From: Dipteronia dyeriana | Lineage: Eukaryota; Streptophyta; Magnoliopsida; Sapindales; Sapindaceae | DNA: 64,000 nucleotides | NCBI GenBank assembly: GCA_032871835.1 | Contig: CM065303.1 | Location: 57,264,597-57,328,596, forward strand | Reading direction: 5' to 3' | Shown: in pieces, positions 24,045-35,672 of the stretch | Numbering within the stretch: position 1 is the stretch's first letter | Layout: each line of letters starts with the position of its first letter | Notes under the pieces: generated by a model | The model's input: only the letters and a program-made list of their open reading frames with translations | What the model was told of the DNA's origin: nothing | The model's database searches: none | Program-made: the position numbers and the translations under genes

Positions 24045-25180
24045 GATTTTTTTATAATAACAAAAATTATATAAGTAAACAATCATGACATAGCACTTTC
24101 GAATATTTATTTTAAATTAAATAAAATAATTCAATCGTAAAATTCAACGGTGATCCAACACCCATAAATGTCATGTCTCCTTTAGGAATTTGCACCATCT
24201 TCTAGTTAGAATAGGTCCCACCTAATTGTTAACATAACAACCAGGGTTTTCAATTTTAGCCTTGCAATTTTATTAACAGGAACTCTTGAGAGGATATTAA
24301 TAAAATCACACTGAGTGTGTTACCAAGTTATCGACCTTCAATATTTTCCCTCACGAATATCCCTCATTTGGGAGTAGATATCGTTTGGGTCAATTGTCTA
24401 GTCAATCCTTGTAATGAATTATCTTACTAAATTTCATTCATGAATACCCCTTGGGGGGAGGGGTGGTTATTACATGAAACATAAAGTTCAACTAAACTTG
24501 AAGGTCGTATGTGTTCCAAAACACCTTCTCGTACTAATTATTTAAGGCGTGTGATCGAATTTTGTAGAATGATTTACCAAGTTATCTAGATAACAATAAG
24601 ATACCTAAACCATTCAATGCATGTTCATACCAAAAGAGATATATGAGTGGCACTCCTATTCTATATGACATGTTATCATACAACACCAAATAATGTAATA
24701 TTTACTGAAAAATAAATAGCTACAATTTTGGTGGAATACAAAAAAATCATTTCTGGCGAACAAGTCTTCATGCGGTCATCGTCTGTTTGGACCCCTTGGC
24801 TACCTCCCATGGGTGTGCGCACCCCATAATGCCATAAAGGGTTATCGTGCGCAGCCCATGGCATCCATAGGGTTGCCGTGCACAACCCATGCCACAATAT
24901 TCATTGTTGCATGCTCATTCACACGCACGACTGTTGTTATGGCGCGTACAGTACCAAACTTGTTCCGGTTGCTTCCAATTCTTCAAATCTTTGAATCTTC
25001 GAAACTTGAATATATTATAACAGTATTTTAAATAATAAATTACTGCAGTTTTTTTATTTTTTTACTTTTACAACAATAAAATAAAATTAAAACTTAACAA
25101 CTACCAAGAAAGAAATTATGGCGATGATATGCCACTCTTCTTGTTACAATCCCAAAACAAAAATACATTGAAATTCTAGG
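24045..25180 (-). other. leader region of copia element D
   Basis: This stretch lies between the primer binding site and the gag start. No long frame or RNA gene is seen. It contains GC-rich direct repeats with CCCATGGGTGTGCGCACCC-like wording at 24790-24900. Confidence 0.5.
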
Positions 25181-25194
25181 CCACTCTGATACCA
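25181..25194 (-). promoter_or_regulatory. initiator-Met tRNA primer binding site of element D
   Basis: The minus strand reads TGGTATCAGAGTGG two bases after the LTR end CCCTACA. TGGTATCAGAGC-type sites pair with the 3' end of the initiator methionine tRNA in plant copia elements. Confidence 0.85.
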
Positions 25195-25196
25195 AT

Positions 25197-25251
25197 TGTA
25201 GGGAAAAATCGATTCAAAACGTGGTGAAATAGTAAAATTAGGGTTTAGTAT
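25197..25251 (-). repeat. truncated 5' LTR of element D (55 bp)
   Basis: TGTAGGGAAAAA..ATTCAAAA..GTAAAATTAGGGTTTAGTA matches the first 54 bases of the 3' LTR at 16570. It stops where the LTR of element B begins (TGTTAGCC at 25252). The other 2.1 kb of this LTR is not found elsewhere in the window. Confidence 0.75.
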
Positions 25252-26478
25252 TGTTAGCCAAAAATTCGATCAAGGTGAGGAATATTGGTTAACTCCCTCG
25301 AGACCGCTACCTTGGGGGTCGAGATCGGGGTAGGTACCCTCGGTATTGGAGTAAGGTGTTAATAAAAAGGATACAAAATGGCAACTAAACACTTAAGGAG
25401 AAATGTGATAAAATGGTACTGTTTTATTGATTGCTTTTAACTAGTTACAAAGGGGAATTCAATCACTCAATTTCTCTCTTTCACTTTCTTTAAATGGACT
25501 GGAGATGGCAACCTCATGCCTATCGATAAGTGGATAAAAATGGTGATCGTGTTCTATGAGTAGAATTGAGGCAAGGATGGAACTCTGTTAACTGCTGGTG
25601 AATTTAGGTCTTTCTTTGTGCCTCTCTTTCTACGTACTATTACCCGAATATTTATACATGATCCAATTATGTTAACCTCGTTATTCTCCGGCCATGAATC
25701 TCTGAATCAAATTCCTTCTTATCGGGCGGGATATTTTGTTTAAATGCCATTGACTTTGGCTCGATAATGAATTCAAGGATATCTTGGAGAAAGATAAGTT
25801 TGTTTCCTCTTTGAACTCAACGACTCTGCATGAGTTTAGTGATTTAATGCACGTTGGAGTGTAAATATGATCTTGTATGTCCCCCTGGTGAGATGCCTCA
25901 TGAAGGTCATCAACTAAGGCACTTGCTACCTGGAATGGTGAGGTACGTTTTAGTATTGAAATTATTACTGGGAGCTTGATCCAACCCCTCTGGGCCTCTT
26001 TTGGAGCTTGACCTAATCGTGTTGGTGCTTTTCGATGATTATGGGGCTTTATGGGCTTCCACTTTGCCTACTCGGGTAGGTTAAGATTAGACCTCGATGA
26101 AGCAGGAGGGCATTACAAGATCAGTTCGGCACCCTGAAGGTCTCTTGATGGAAGTAGCAATGGTAGCATGCTCTGGGGAGGGTCGCAAGATGCCTCGACC
26201 TCTGGAAACCTAGGTCCTCATACATCGACCTAGTCTTAAGCTTTCATTTTGGCATAGAGAGCTTCACGTGGTCACACCGAGCTTTATTTGGTGAGCCGGG
26301 ATGTGTGCAAGATGCTTAGATGGTATGGGCAGTCTCACCTTGCTTCTGCAAGATCGCGTGGTAGCTCGACCTCAGAAACCTCGGTACCTCGTTACATAAG
26401 CCCAAATTTAGACCCTTGCACGAAGGCTGGGAGGTAGAAAGTTTTTCTTTGGTCCATAGCCAAATTTGACTAATAACA
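25252..26478 (-). repeat. 3' LTR of Tat-type element B (1227 bp)
   Basis: It starts TGTTAGCCAAAAATTC and ends TTTGACTAATAACA. Both ends and the inner GGTACC-rich parts match the A2 LTR. The minus-strand purine tract (AAATGGGACTTT) sits right outside, as in A2. B therefore runs on the minus strand. Confidence 0.78.
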
Positions 26479-26730
26479 AAAGTCCCATTTGACTTGAACA
26501 CCGGTGATTGAGTCGGGGTTGGAGTCGAATTCCTACTTCACATGGAAAATTTTCTATTTTCAAGTTGGTTGCCTGAATCAAGAAGAAATCTTTTCCATAA
26601 ATGCGGTGACCATGTGTCAAGCGAGGGAGCAACTTCTAATTTGAAAAAGGGCGACACTTTTGGTGGCAAGTGGGCATCGATGCAAAAACATCGCTCATGC
26701 CTTCGTCATTTTTATCTTCTCTACCATGCC

Positions 26731-26738
26731 TATATATA
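26731..26738 (+). promoter_or_regulatory. TATA box of the B antisense gene
   Basis: TATATATA lies 149 bp before the ATG at 26880. Element A2 has TATTTAAA 146 bp before its ATG in homologous surroundings. This supports a conserved plus-strand promoter in the element family. Confidence 0.55.
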
Positions 26739-26879
26739 TCCGGCTTTCGTTTCTTTTATCTCGTGCTTCCAAAATCTTTTTTTTTTTAATTTTAAAAGAC
26801 CGTCACTTTCTCACTAGCCTCTTCTCTCAATTTCCCAGCCTCTTCTTTTCTTTTTCAGCTTCAAACCAATTTTGCTATT

Positions 26880-27123
26880 ATGTCGAATTCTAGTTCTGAC
26901 ATGTCTAAAGGCATGGTCGAAGGCCGTGCGACCTCCAACCTTTCACATGGAAAGCGGGTATGTAAAGATAACGGAGATAACCTTCCTCCTCCTTTACACC
27001 ATCGTTCGGGCTGGAACGTTTCCATTTGGTCTGACTTTTCGAACCGACTCAAGAAACCATTAGATTTAGTAGATGAAGATTCGAGTGGTGCCTCCGGTAG
27101 TAAAGTGGTTGGCGAAGGTTCGG
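26880..27123 (+). pseudogene. antisense gene of Tat element B, first part
   Basis: The ATG at 26880 starts a serine-rich, then basic, then acidic stretch (LVDEDSSGASG) with the layout of the start of the A2 gene at 11600. It is cut after 27123 by element C and resumes at 35673 with the conserved LPYDF..IPDS block. The interruption makes this copy non-functional as it stands. Confidence 0.6.
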
Positions 27124-30100
27124 TGACAGGACCCACCCCGACTCCTTTCCTGAGTACGAGGGAGGTCCTATGATCTGAACTTCTTACTGACATGATGAAT
27201 GAATTTGAACTAAAATTCCATAGAAAATACTTACTTTTAAACATAAAAAGAATAAGAAAAATATTATAGAGTACAAAATGTACATAACTGCTAGTCCTTT
27301 ATTGCCATTTTCGTTCATTATAAAAGTTGTCAACAAAATGACCGATCGAACCAAAAACCGACCACTTTTAAAAAGAACAGACAAGATTTCTGAGTAGAAA
27401 TTCGAGTAGGAAATCCAAGTAGGAAATCTGACCACATCTGACCATGCATCTCAAAATATATACAACATGAGACTCAAAATATGTGACTTGTACTTCATGA
27501 TGTCATCGAGTGGCCCACCTTAAAATTTAAGAGTTCGCACGACCAAGCAGCTACCTGGAAAAATATTTTTAAAGTAAAAGGATGAATGCTAATGCCCAGT
27601 GAGTGAATAAAAAACTTTAAAAACATAAGTTTTCAACAATCTTTTCAATATGCATCAAATATAACATACTAGATATTACTGTATCATGTCAAATAATCTC
27701 ATAACATAACTTAATTGGGTAGTTGAAGATAATATATCTATAATCACATTTAATAAACTGATGCACAATTCTTTTATGATCAAGAACAATATACTTTATA
27801 AAATCTCAATCTGCACCAAATTAGTACCTAGGGATATCTTTAATACGTATGCCGAATTACTTCACGCATACCCAGAGTTGAGAAAGCCTTCTATCATATG
27901 ATCAGAGCGATTTATATACCGTTTGAGGTCCCTTCTAGCTGTTATTCTTGTTCAAGTATATTTTGGTATTTGATGTGTTTGTGAGCCTTGTGTTGGTACA
28001 TGTTCCCTACAGAAGGTATTTGAGCTTAATTGAAGAGTTTTGAAGGTTAAATGACAGAATTTTGAATAACTTATGCAGACGCCCTAACTTCGGAAGGTCA
28101 TATCTTTGTCATTCGATCAAACTACATTTTATGTAACCACGTTTCGGAAATCCCCAAAATTATTCTTTCTAACGCACTTTACAGATCATGATTCCAAGGT
28201 TTTTGGAGAAAGTTATGACCGTTTTCGTAACGGTGCGTAGAGAAGTGCGGTACGCAACCGCGTGAGACCAAGTTACATATCGCGTTTTGTACCGCATTTT
28301 TGGGCAGCAAGCTCCAAAAAGTGATGTGCGGTACGCTGTGTTGATACGTATAGCACATCGAACAGTACTTCTGAGTAGAATTACATTTTTCAGCCATTTT
28401 CAGAGGGGTATTCTTGTCTTTTCATCCCAAAGTCATGCCCTAACCTCCCACACTATAAATACCCTTTTTTCTCCTCATTCTTGAGACCTCTCTTCCCTTC
28501 TTTTTCTCTTTCATGCATCCTCTATTCTCTCTTCCATTTTCCTCCATGGGAGCTCACAATACACCTTTACCTCACCACTATACACTTCCTCTATCCATCT
28601 TAGAGTAGATTACAAATGAATTAGGATCCAAATTCTAGTTAGGAAGGCTAGGAGCATCTTTAGAGGACTTGTCTTCAAGAGTTTGCTCTTATTTGCTCAT
28701 TTCTTTGTATTCTTGTTGTCTTTGTTGTGTAACACCGAATTTGGGAATTTTTAAACCTTTCACATATGCTATATATGTATTTTTGTACTTAAATTCATTT
28801 GTGTTTTGTTTTGCTCTATGATATATGTGTTTTTATGCTATTAATATGATATGTATGTGTAAGAATTGTTAGAAATCAATATTTGTCCATGATTGAGTTT
28901 AGGAGTAGTTGTAATTTAGAGTAGAAATTAGATTCCCATGATTTTTGATTGATTGATGGATGACTTGAAATTCCATATATTGAGTAATTTGAGTAATAGG
29001 GATTTTAGCCCCAAAGAGTAGAAAAGATTTCAGTTCAGGCTTTTAGTTGCTAAATCAACCTTGGTTCATATCCTTGTTTTTAATGGGTCTTTGTATTAAG
29101 ACACGATTATCCATCCATGTGACAGGATTGGGTGATGAATTGATTGTGGGAAAATTTCCTAATCAAGAGGATAAACCTTTGACCTAATTTGAATGTTCTT
29201 AATGATATAACAATCACTTTGTTGCATGTAGTTGTTAGGTAAACTTGTTTCCCTTGTTTAGCCATTCTAAGGAGTTAACTAAACCGAATCTTTGACCTAG
29301 AATTAAAGTCCACCGACATTTTTCTTATGCTTGCATTGTTATATGGATGTTTTAAGTGCTTAAATCCTTTACTTAATTGATCGCTTTGTAATTGATCCAT
29401 GGTTAGATGCTATGTACCGAGAGGAGATGCGTTTATGCTTAGATAAACATTCACTATGCTTGACTAGAAAGTGCTAGAATCACTAGGCTAGCATATAGGG
29501 TTCGATTTGTATTCCACTTGCTTAATGGGTTCATATATATTGTTCGAATTGCTCGAGAGAGATTTCGGGTATATATGGATAATATCTCTAAGACATCGAG
29601 AGAGATTAGAGATTAATTAAGGGGATATGAGCCTATGATATACTTGCACATTTGAGGATTAGGTGAGTCTATAACGTAATTAGGAGGATTGTCAAGGTTG
29701 AATCGTTTCCCTAGTGTAACCATATTTCATGCATATCTCCATTCCATCTATCATTGTATATATTATTTACATAAGTTATTTAGTTATACTATTATTCACT
29801 TTTCTGCAAACGCAACACACAAGTCTACTCGGAGTGTTGTAATAATAGCTAGAACTAGAGACGATCGGTGAATCCCACCTCCCTGTGGATCGATCTCTTG
29901 CTTGCCGTTGTGCTAGTCTCTGTGACCTGTGACCTCATGTGCCCTTGCGAGACCGAACTTAAATGTTCATATTTGATGACACTGTAACAACGTGTCCCGT
30001 CATCATACACGTGCAGAGCGACTCATCTGACATACACATGTGTAGAATGGCTCCAAAATCCAATATAACAATAACTGAGGAAGGGTACAGACATTGTGCT

Positions 30101-30725
30101 TTTATGAAATCAATCATAATCTCTTCTCAATATTTATAAAAGAAATATAACTAATATTTCTGAGTACTAATATAAGCATAAAACATACTTTCAGTTCTCT
30201 TTATAATCATAATAAATCATCAAAATAAATAAAATGCTTAAATGATTTGCAAGCAATTAATTATAAACATAAAATCTGTAAACTTTTGAGTTAAGAATAA
30301 AACTGAAATTTTTTTCACTCACAACTTAGACGTCAAGCTTAATTCAGACCAAGTACGTTAGGTTCCTCTACTTCGTCTTCTTTCCTTAACAATCACATAA
30401 AATCCAAATTAGAATCTGTTGAATTCAAGAAGAAATCAACCAAAAATCTAAAAATCACATAATACTCCACTGACTTCTTTTCCTTTGTCTTCCTTCTCTT
30501 TCCTTTCTTCTACTCGATTCCACTACTTTCTAGCTTTATTATAATGTTTATCCTCCTTTATATATGTATGGATAGACACAGTAAAAGTTGCCCAAGCACA
30601 TAGTTGTCTGTCAACAAGACAGACTATGGAGGCTTACTCACCTGATCACTTTTCATTTGACATTTATCTTTTTTTTAGCCTCTCAAGTTGGGCCTTTATT
30701 AGGCCTGAATGACATGGACCTTACA
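27124..30725 (-). repeat. 3' LTR of element C, split by a solo LTR
   Basis: Parts 27124-27898 and 30003-30725 together (about 1.5 kb) align with the 5' LTR at 34101-35672. The 2.1 kb between them is the inserted solo LTR. The LTR ends GACATGGACCTTACA at 30725, directly followed (minus-strand sense: preceded) by a purine tract beside a GAATTTCGAGGATGAAAT motif typical of chromovirus 3' ends. Confidence 0.85.
27899..30002 (+). repeat. solo LTR, probably of another gypsy element (2104 bp)
   Basis: It starts TGATCAGAGC and ends CCCGTCA, flanked on both sides by TCATA (27894-27898 and 30003-30007). A TATA box TATAAATAC lies at 28454-28462, about 555 bp in. Near the end is a CTCCCTGTGGATCGATCTC motif of the kind seen in Athila/Tat-type LTRs. 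There is no internal coding region. One LTR with one target duplication indicates recombination between the two LTRs of a former element. Confidence 0.75.
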
Positions 30726-30773
30726 ATTCTCCCTACCATATAAGAATTTCATCCTCGAAATTCACTTACCTAA

Positions 30774-30970
30774 CCGAAAATATATAAGGATACTGATTTC
30801 GCATCTGATCTTCATTTTCCCAAGTTGCTTCTTCTATTGCATGATTTCTCCATTACACATTCACTAAAGGAATAACCTTAGTACGTAACACTTGGTTCCT
30901 TATTTCAAGAATCTCAATAGGTTCCTCTTCATAAGTCAAATCTCTTTTTAACTTCACAAGTTGCATGGTT
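30774..30970 (-). pseudogene. chromodomain at the pol C-terminus of element C
   Basis: The minus strand reads an EEEPIEILEIRNQVLR stretch, then KVIPLVNV, one in-frame stop, and WRNHAIEEATWE. This is the usual wording of the chromodomain-like end of plant chromovirus integrases, which steers insertion by binding histone marks. The stop falls where a lysine is usual before WRNH. Confidence 0.7.
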
Positions 30971-31267
30971 AAAACATGTGTAAGGTCAACTATATATTTT
31001 CGAAGCATAGAAACATGGAATACATCATGAATTCTTGAAAGCTTTTAAGGTAAAGCTTTTAAGGTAAAGCTAAATGGTATGCCACTGCTCCCACTCGGCC
31101 AATAATTTCATACAGACCAATTTATCGCGGACTTAACTTCCCACGTCTTCGAAATCGAAGTATACCTTTCCAAGGTGAAATTCGTAAGAACACATAGTCA
31201 CCCACTTTAAATTCAAGGTCCCTTCTCCGCTTATCTGTGTAGCTTTTCTGCCTGTCTTGAGCAACAT

Positions 31268-32480
31268 TTAATCTGTCTCTGATGACTTTGATCTTTTCTG
31301 TTGTGTTTTGAACAAGTTTGGGCCTAACAATTTTTTCTCACCTACTTCATCCCAACATACTGGTGTTCTGCATTTTCTCCCATATAAAGCTTCATAAATA
31401 GCCATTTCAATGCTAGCTTGATAACTGTTATTGTAGGCACATTCTATAAACAGTACATGCACATCCCAACTTCCTTTGAAATCCATCACACAAGCTTGAA
31501 GCATATCTTCTAATGTCTGAATAGTACGCTCTAATTTACCGTCAGTATGCTGAAGAAAAGCAATACTAAAATGTAGTCTACTGTCTAAAGCCTCCTGTAA
31601 TTTAGACCAAAATCTGGATGTAAACCGAGGATCTCTGTCTGACACTATAGATACCGGTGCGCCATGAAGGTGAACTATTTCATCAATGAACACAATAACA
31701 AATTTTTCTAGATAAGGATGAAATATCTTATTCATCAAATCCATGAAAGTTGCTGGAGCATTGGGTAGTCCAAAAGGCATAACTAGAAACTCATAATGCC
31801 CAAAACGAGTTCTGAAAGCAGTTTTTGGTATATCACAATTTCTAATCTTCAATTGGTGATAATCAGTTCGTAAATCTATCTTGGATAACACCTTTGCTCC
31901 TTGAAATTGATCAAACGAGTCATCAATACGTGGGAGTAGGTATTTATTATGCACCGTTGCCTTATTCAATTGTCGATAATCGATGCATAAACGTAATGTT
32001 CCATCTTTCTTCTTAACAAACAAAACTGGTGCTCCCCATGGTGACACACTAGGTTTAATAAAATTCTTATTCACCAATTCTTCAAATTGAATCTTCAACT
32101 CTTTAAATTTGGTTGGAGCCATTCTATAAGGTGGAATAGAAATTGGAGTTTTGCCTGGAGCGAAATTTATCACAAACTCAATGTCTCTATCTGGTGGTAA
32201 TCCATAAAGATCTTCAGAAAATACATCTGGAAATTGTCTTACAGCAAATATATCTTCTAACTTTACCTCACTATCCTAGGTATCAATTACATAAGCCAAA
32301 TAAGTTGAACATTGTTTCTTAAGCAACAGTCTGACAGTAGTAGCAGATATAACATAATAAGGAAGAATCTAACGTTCACCACAGAAGATAACATCCGACT
32401 CTCCTTGAAGTGTAAATTTTACTTCTTTTCGAAAGCAATCTACTGTAGCATGGTGTGTATCAAGTCAATCCATTCCCAAA
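31268..32480 (-). pseudogene. element C RT fused to integrase across an internal deletion
   Basis: One 301-codon frame (32173-31268) starts in the RT. It has the [15 protein letters not shown] box, [11 protein letters not shown] and [11 protein letters not shown], and reaches the catalytic region as FIDE. The next residues, [19 protein letters not shown], are the middle of the integrase core. The end of RT, all of RNase H and the first part of integrase are therefore missing, and the join keeps the frame. Downstream integrase parts ([16 protein letters not shown]) follow. Upstream RT sequence extends in broken form to about 32480. The product could not copy or insert DNA because the second catalytic aspartate of RT, RNase H and the first integrase aspartate are lost. 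Confidence 0.85.
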
Positions 32481-32731
32481 ATAACATCAAAATCACATAT
32501 GTCAAGCGGAATCAAATCAACATGTAGCTCATGCTTACCGACTATGACCTTGTTGTTTCTATATAAATTCTCGGTCAATAAAGATTCACCAGTAGGTGTA
32601 GCCACTACCATACTAGAATCAAGTGGTCTTAATTCTATATCCACATACACCGTAAAAGAACGAGATATAAAGGAATGAGTAGATCTAGGATCAATGAGAA
32701 CATGAGCATCATGGCCAAAAATGGTTAACAT
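32465..32731 (-). pseudogene. retropepsin-like protease region of element C
   Basis: The frame contains VLIDPRSTHSFIS, the position of the catalytic D-S/T-G of LTR-element aspartic proteases. The glycine is replaced here, although a D-P-G variant is common in this group. It ends in DVILGMD, a second conserved motif. A stop separates it from RT. Confidence 0.75.
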
Positions 32732-32928
32732 ACCTGTAACGACATCTAGAGTGGTCTATGCATCTTGCTGAGTCATTGTAAAAAAACTCTTGCTTGAGTA
32801 CGAGGTCTACCTGACTGGCCTCTCTGTTGGTTGCCTCTAACCCCTACTACACTAAATTGGGTTTTCCCTATAGTTGTAGATCCTCCTGCTTGGGATCCCT
32901 TCTGGTCATGAATCTGACTAACGCCACT

Positions 32929-33835
32929 TTACATTGGTTGAAAAACTATCTTTCTCTCTTTATTGCCTCCCTGGACTAACTCGGGGCAATCTCTTTTTAG
33001 ATGTCTAGCTTGTCCATATTGATAACAACCTGATATCCCCAAATAACACTCACCATCATGGTACTTTCCACATGTCTGACATAGAGGATGCCTACCTCTA
33101 CCCGTACTAGCACTCTGTTGACGACCTCCCATTGGTTGTTTGACTGATGCTTGGCTAGAACCAGGTCCTTGACTCTGTTGATAGTTACTAGTCTGACCTG
33201 AAAAACCGTATGTTGTCTTAGGTATTTTGCTATAAGAGCCCCATGCTGACCAATTGTTGCGTTTTTGTTTATGTTGTTCAAATCTACGAGAATCATTAAG
33301 GCCTCTCTCCACTCTCAATGCAGCTTCAAATAACTTACCAAACTTAACATGCCGAGAAGTAGTCACTATTGTCTTAATTTCTTATCGAAGTCCATCTTCA
33401 AATTTCTACACTTATTTACTTCATCAGCGACTACATACGGAGCAACCCTCGAAAGTTCTGTAAATTTCTTCTCATATTCTTCTACTGTCATAGATCCCTG
33501 TACTAATCTAAAAAATTCAACTTTTTCAAATCTTGAAAAACGAGGGTAGTAACGATCATTAAACTGCTTTTTAAAATTATCCCAAGTAATTCCTTCAGGA
33601 GTTCTTCTTTGTACTGACGCCCACCAATCATATGCCTTTTCTTTCAGTAAAAATGTAGCAAAAGAGCCTTTTGTTAATCTGTGCACCTCATAACTTCAAA
33701 TAAACATTCCAGTTCATTCAACCAAGAACTAGCACTATCTAGATCTCCAAATCCATCAAAATTTGTAGCTCCCAACTTACGTGCACGCTCAATAGTATTC
33801 TCTGGCACTCACGTTTGGTACTGAACCATAACAGT
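32929..33835 (-). pseudogene. gag of element C
   Basis: The retrotransposon gag core lies at 33686-33366 (YDWWASVQ, then TWDNFKKQFNDRYYP). A glutamine/serine-rich linker follows, then paired zinc-finger motifs CQTCGKYHDGEC and CYQYGQARHLKRDC. In the latter the second zinc cysteine is a tyrosine and the usual glycine before histidine is an arginine, so the knuckle is probably dead. Stops occur near 33366 and 33690. Gag would package element RNA. Confidence 0.82.
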
Positions 33836-34082
33836 CAACGGTTCTGCAATTCTATCTATTGGTTCCTCCCTATGTTCTGGCACATGAGGTTGAGCTAAAG
33901 GTTAGTGATAGTGTGATTCTGCCTCATTTCCACCTCGATTACCACTCCTCTAACCTAGGTCAGCTCCAAGTCTCGTGCGTGGGGGGCCAACTCGACGCAA
34001 GATGCTGTTACAAAATCAAAGTTATGCTTAAATGCATTAAACTAAATGCAAACAATTATTCTGTGGTCTAAGGAATCATAGA

Positions 34083-34097
34083 CCAGCTCTGATACCA
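34083..34097 (-). promoter_or_regulatory. initiator-Met tRNA primer binding site of element C
   Basis: The minus strand reads TGGTATCAGAGCTGG a few bases after the LTR end. This pairs with the initiator methionine tRNA and confirms the minus orientation. Confidence 0.88.
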
Positions 34098-34100
34098 AGT

Positions 34101-35672
34101 TGAAGAGACCTACCCCGACTCCTCTCTTGAGTACGAGGGAGGTCCTGTGATGTGAACTTCTTATTGACATGATGAATGAATTTGAACTAAAATTCCATAG
34201 AAAATACTTGCTTTTAAACATAAAAATAATAAGGAAAATATTGTAGAGTACAAAATGTACATAACTGCTAGTCCTTTATTGTCATTTTTCGTTCATTACA
34301 AAAGTTGTCAACAAAATGACCGACCGGACTAAAAACCGACCACTTTTAAAAAGAACAGACCAGAATTCCGAGTAGGAATCCGAGTAGGAAATCCGACCAC
34401 GTTTGATCATGCATCTCAAAATATGTACAACATGAGACTCAAAATATGTGACTTGTACTTCATGATGTCATCGATTGGCCCACCTCAAAACTTAAGAGTC
34501 CGCACGACCAACCAGCTACCTGAAAAAATATTTTTAAAGTAAAAGGATGATCGCTAACGCTCAGTGAGTGAATGAAAAACTTTTAAAAACATAAGTTTTC
34601 TTTTGAACTTAAAAGTTTCCTTCTGAACAATCTTTTCAATATGCATCAAATATAACATACTAGATATTAATGTATCATGTCAAATAATCCCATAACATAA
34701 CATAATTGGGGAGTTGAAGATAATATATCTACAATCTCATTTAATAAACTGATGCACAATTCTTTTCTGATCAAGAACAATACACTTTATAAAATCTCAA
34801 TGTGCACCAAATTAGTACCCAGTGATATCTTCAATACGTACGTCGAATTACTTCGCGCATACGTAGATTTGGGAAAAACTTCTGTCATACACGTGCAGAG
34901 CGACTCAATACTCTTAACATCTATCATACACGTGCAGAGCGACTCATCTGTTATACACGTGTAGAGCGACTCATCTGACATACACATGTGCAGAACGATC
35001 CCAAAAGCCAATAATAACAATAACTGGGGAAGAGTACAGACATAGTGCTTTTATGAAATCAATCATAATCTCTTCTTAATATTTATAAAAGAAAGATAAC
35101 TAATATTTGAGTACTAATATAAGCATAAAACATACTTTCAGTTCTCTGTATAATCACCATAAATCATCAAAAGAAATAAAACACATAAATGATTTGGAGG
35201 CAATTAATTTTAAACTTAAAAACTGTAAACTTTTGAGTTAACAACAAAACAAAAAACTTTTTCACTCACAACTTAGACGTCAAGCTTAATTTAGACCAAG
35301 TACGTTAGGTTCCTCTACTTCATCTTTTTTCCCTAACAATCACACAAAATCCAAATTAGAATTTGTTGAATTCAAGAAGAAAGCAACCAAAAATCTAAAA
35401 ATCACATGATACTCCACTGACTTATTTTCCTTTGTCTTCCTTCTCTTTCCTTTCTTCTACTAGATTCCACTGCTTTCTAGCTCTAATATAATGTTTATCC
35501 TCTTTCTTATATGTATGGATAGACACAGTAAAAGTTGTCCAAGCACACAGTTGTCTGTCAACAAGACAGACTATGGAGGCTTACTCACCTGATCACTTTT
35601 CATTTGACATTTATCCTTTTTTTAGCCTCTCAATTTGGGCCTTTATTGGGCCTGAATGACATGGACCTTACA
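34101..35672 (-). repeat. 5' LTR of element C (1572 bp)
   Basis: It starts TGAAGAGACC and ends ACCTTACA on the plus strand and aligns with the split 3' LTR (27124-30725). It contains a short tandem repeat at about 34885-34998 (TCATACACGTGCAGAGCGAC type, four copies). The 3' LTR has fewer copies, and the solo LTR is inserted at that same spot. Confidence 0.87.
34885..34998. repeat. minisatellite inside the element C LTR
   Basis: There are four imperfect copies of CATACACGTGCAGAGCGACT with 7-20 bp spacers. Two copies are left in the other LTR (30003-30052). Confidence 0.75.

Larger units (their letters stand above)
16570..25251 (-). mobile_element. Ty1/copia retrotransposon D
   Basis: The minus-strand order is 5' LTR (55 bp left, 25197-25251), initiator-Met primer site, gag with zinc knuckle, integrase, RT, RNase H, polypurine tract, 3' LTR. 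The element sits in the pol of A2, and its RT is split by a Mutator-like element (19729-21242). Its 5' LTR is truncated at 25251 where the LTR of element B begins. The 3' LTR is unusually long for copia (2.2 kb). Many stops show it is inactive. Confidence 0.85.
27124..35672 (-). mobile_element. Ty3/gypsy chromovirus (Tekay/Del-like) element C
   Basis: The element is bounded by two LTRs with TG...CA ends (27124-30725 and 34101-35672). Flanks are TTCGG (27119-27123) and TTTGG (35673-35677), a 5-bp target duplication with one change. The minus-strand order is 5' LTR, initiator-Met primer site, gag, protease, RT, deletion, integrase, chromodomain, 3' LTR. A chromodomain at the pol end and the primer type fit the Tekay/Del branch. 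It lies inside the antisense gene of element B and contains a solo LTR (27899-30002) in its 3' LTR. Confidence 0.87.
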
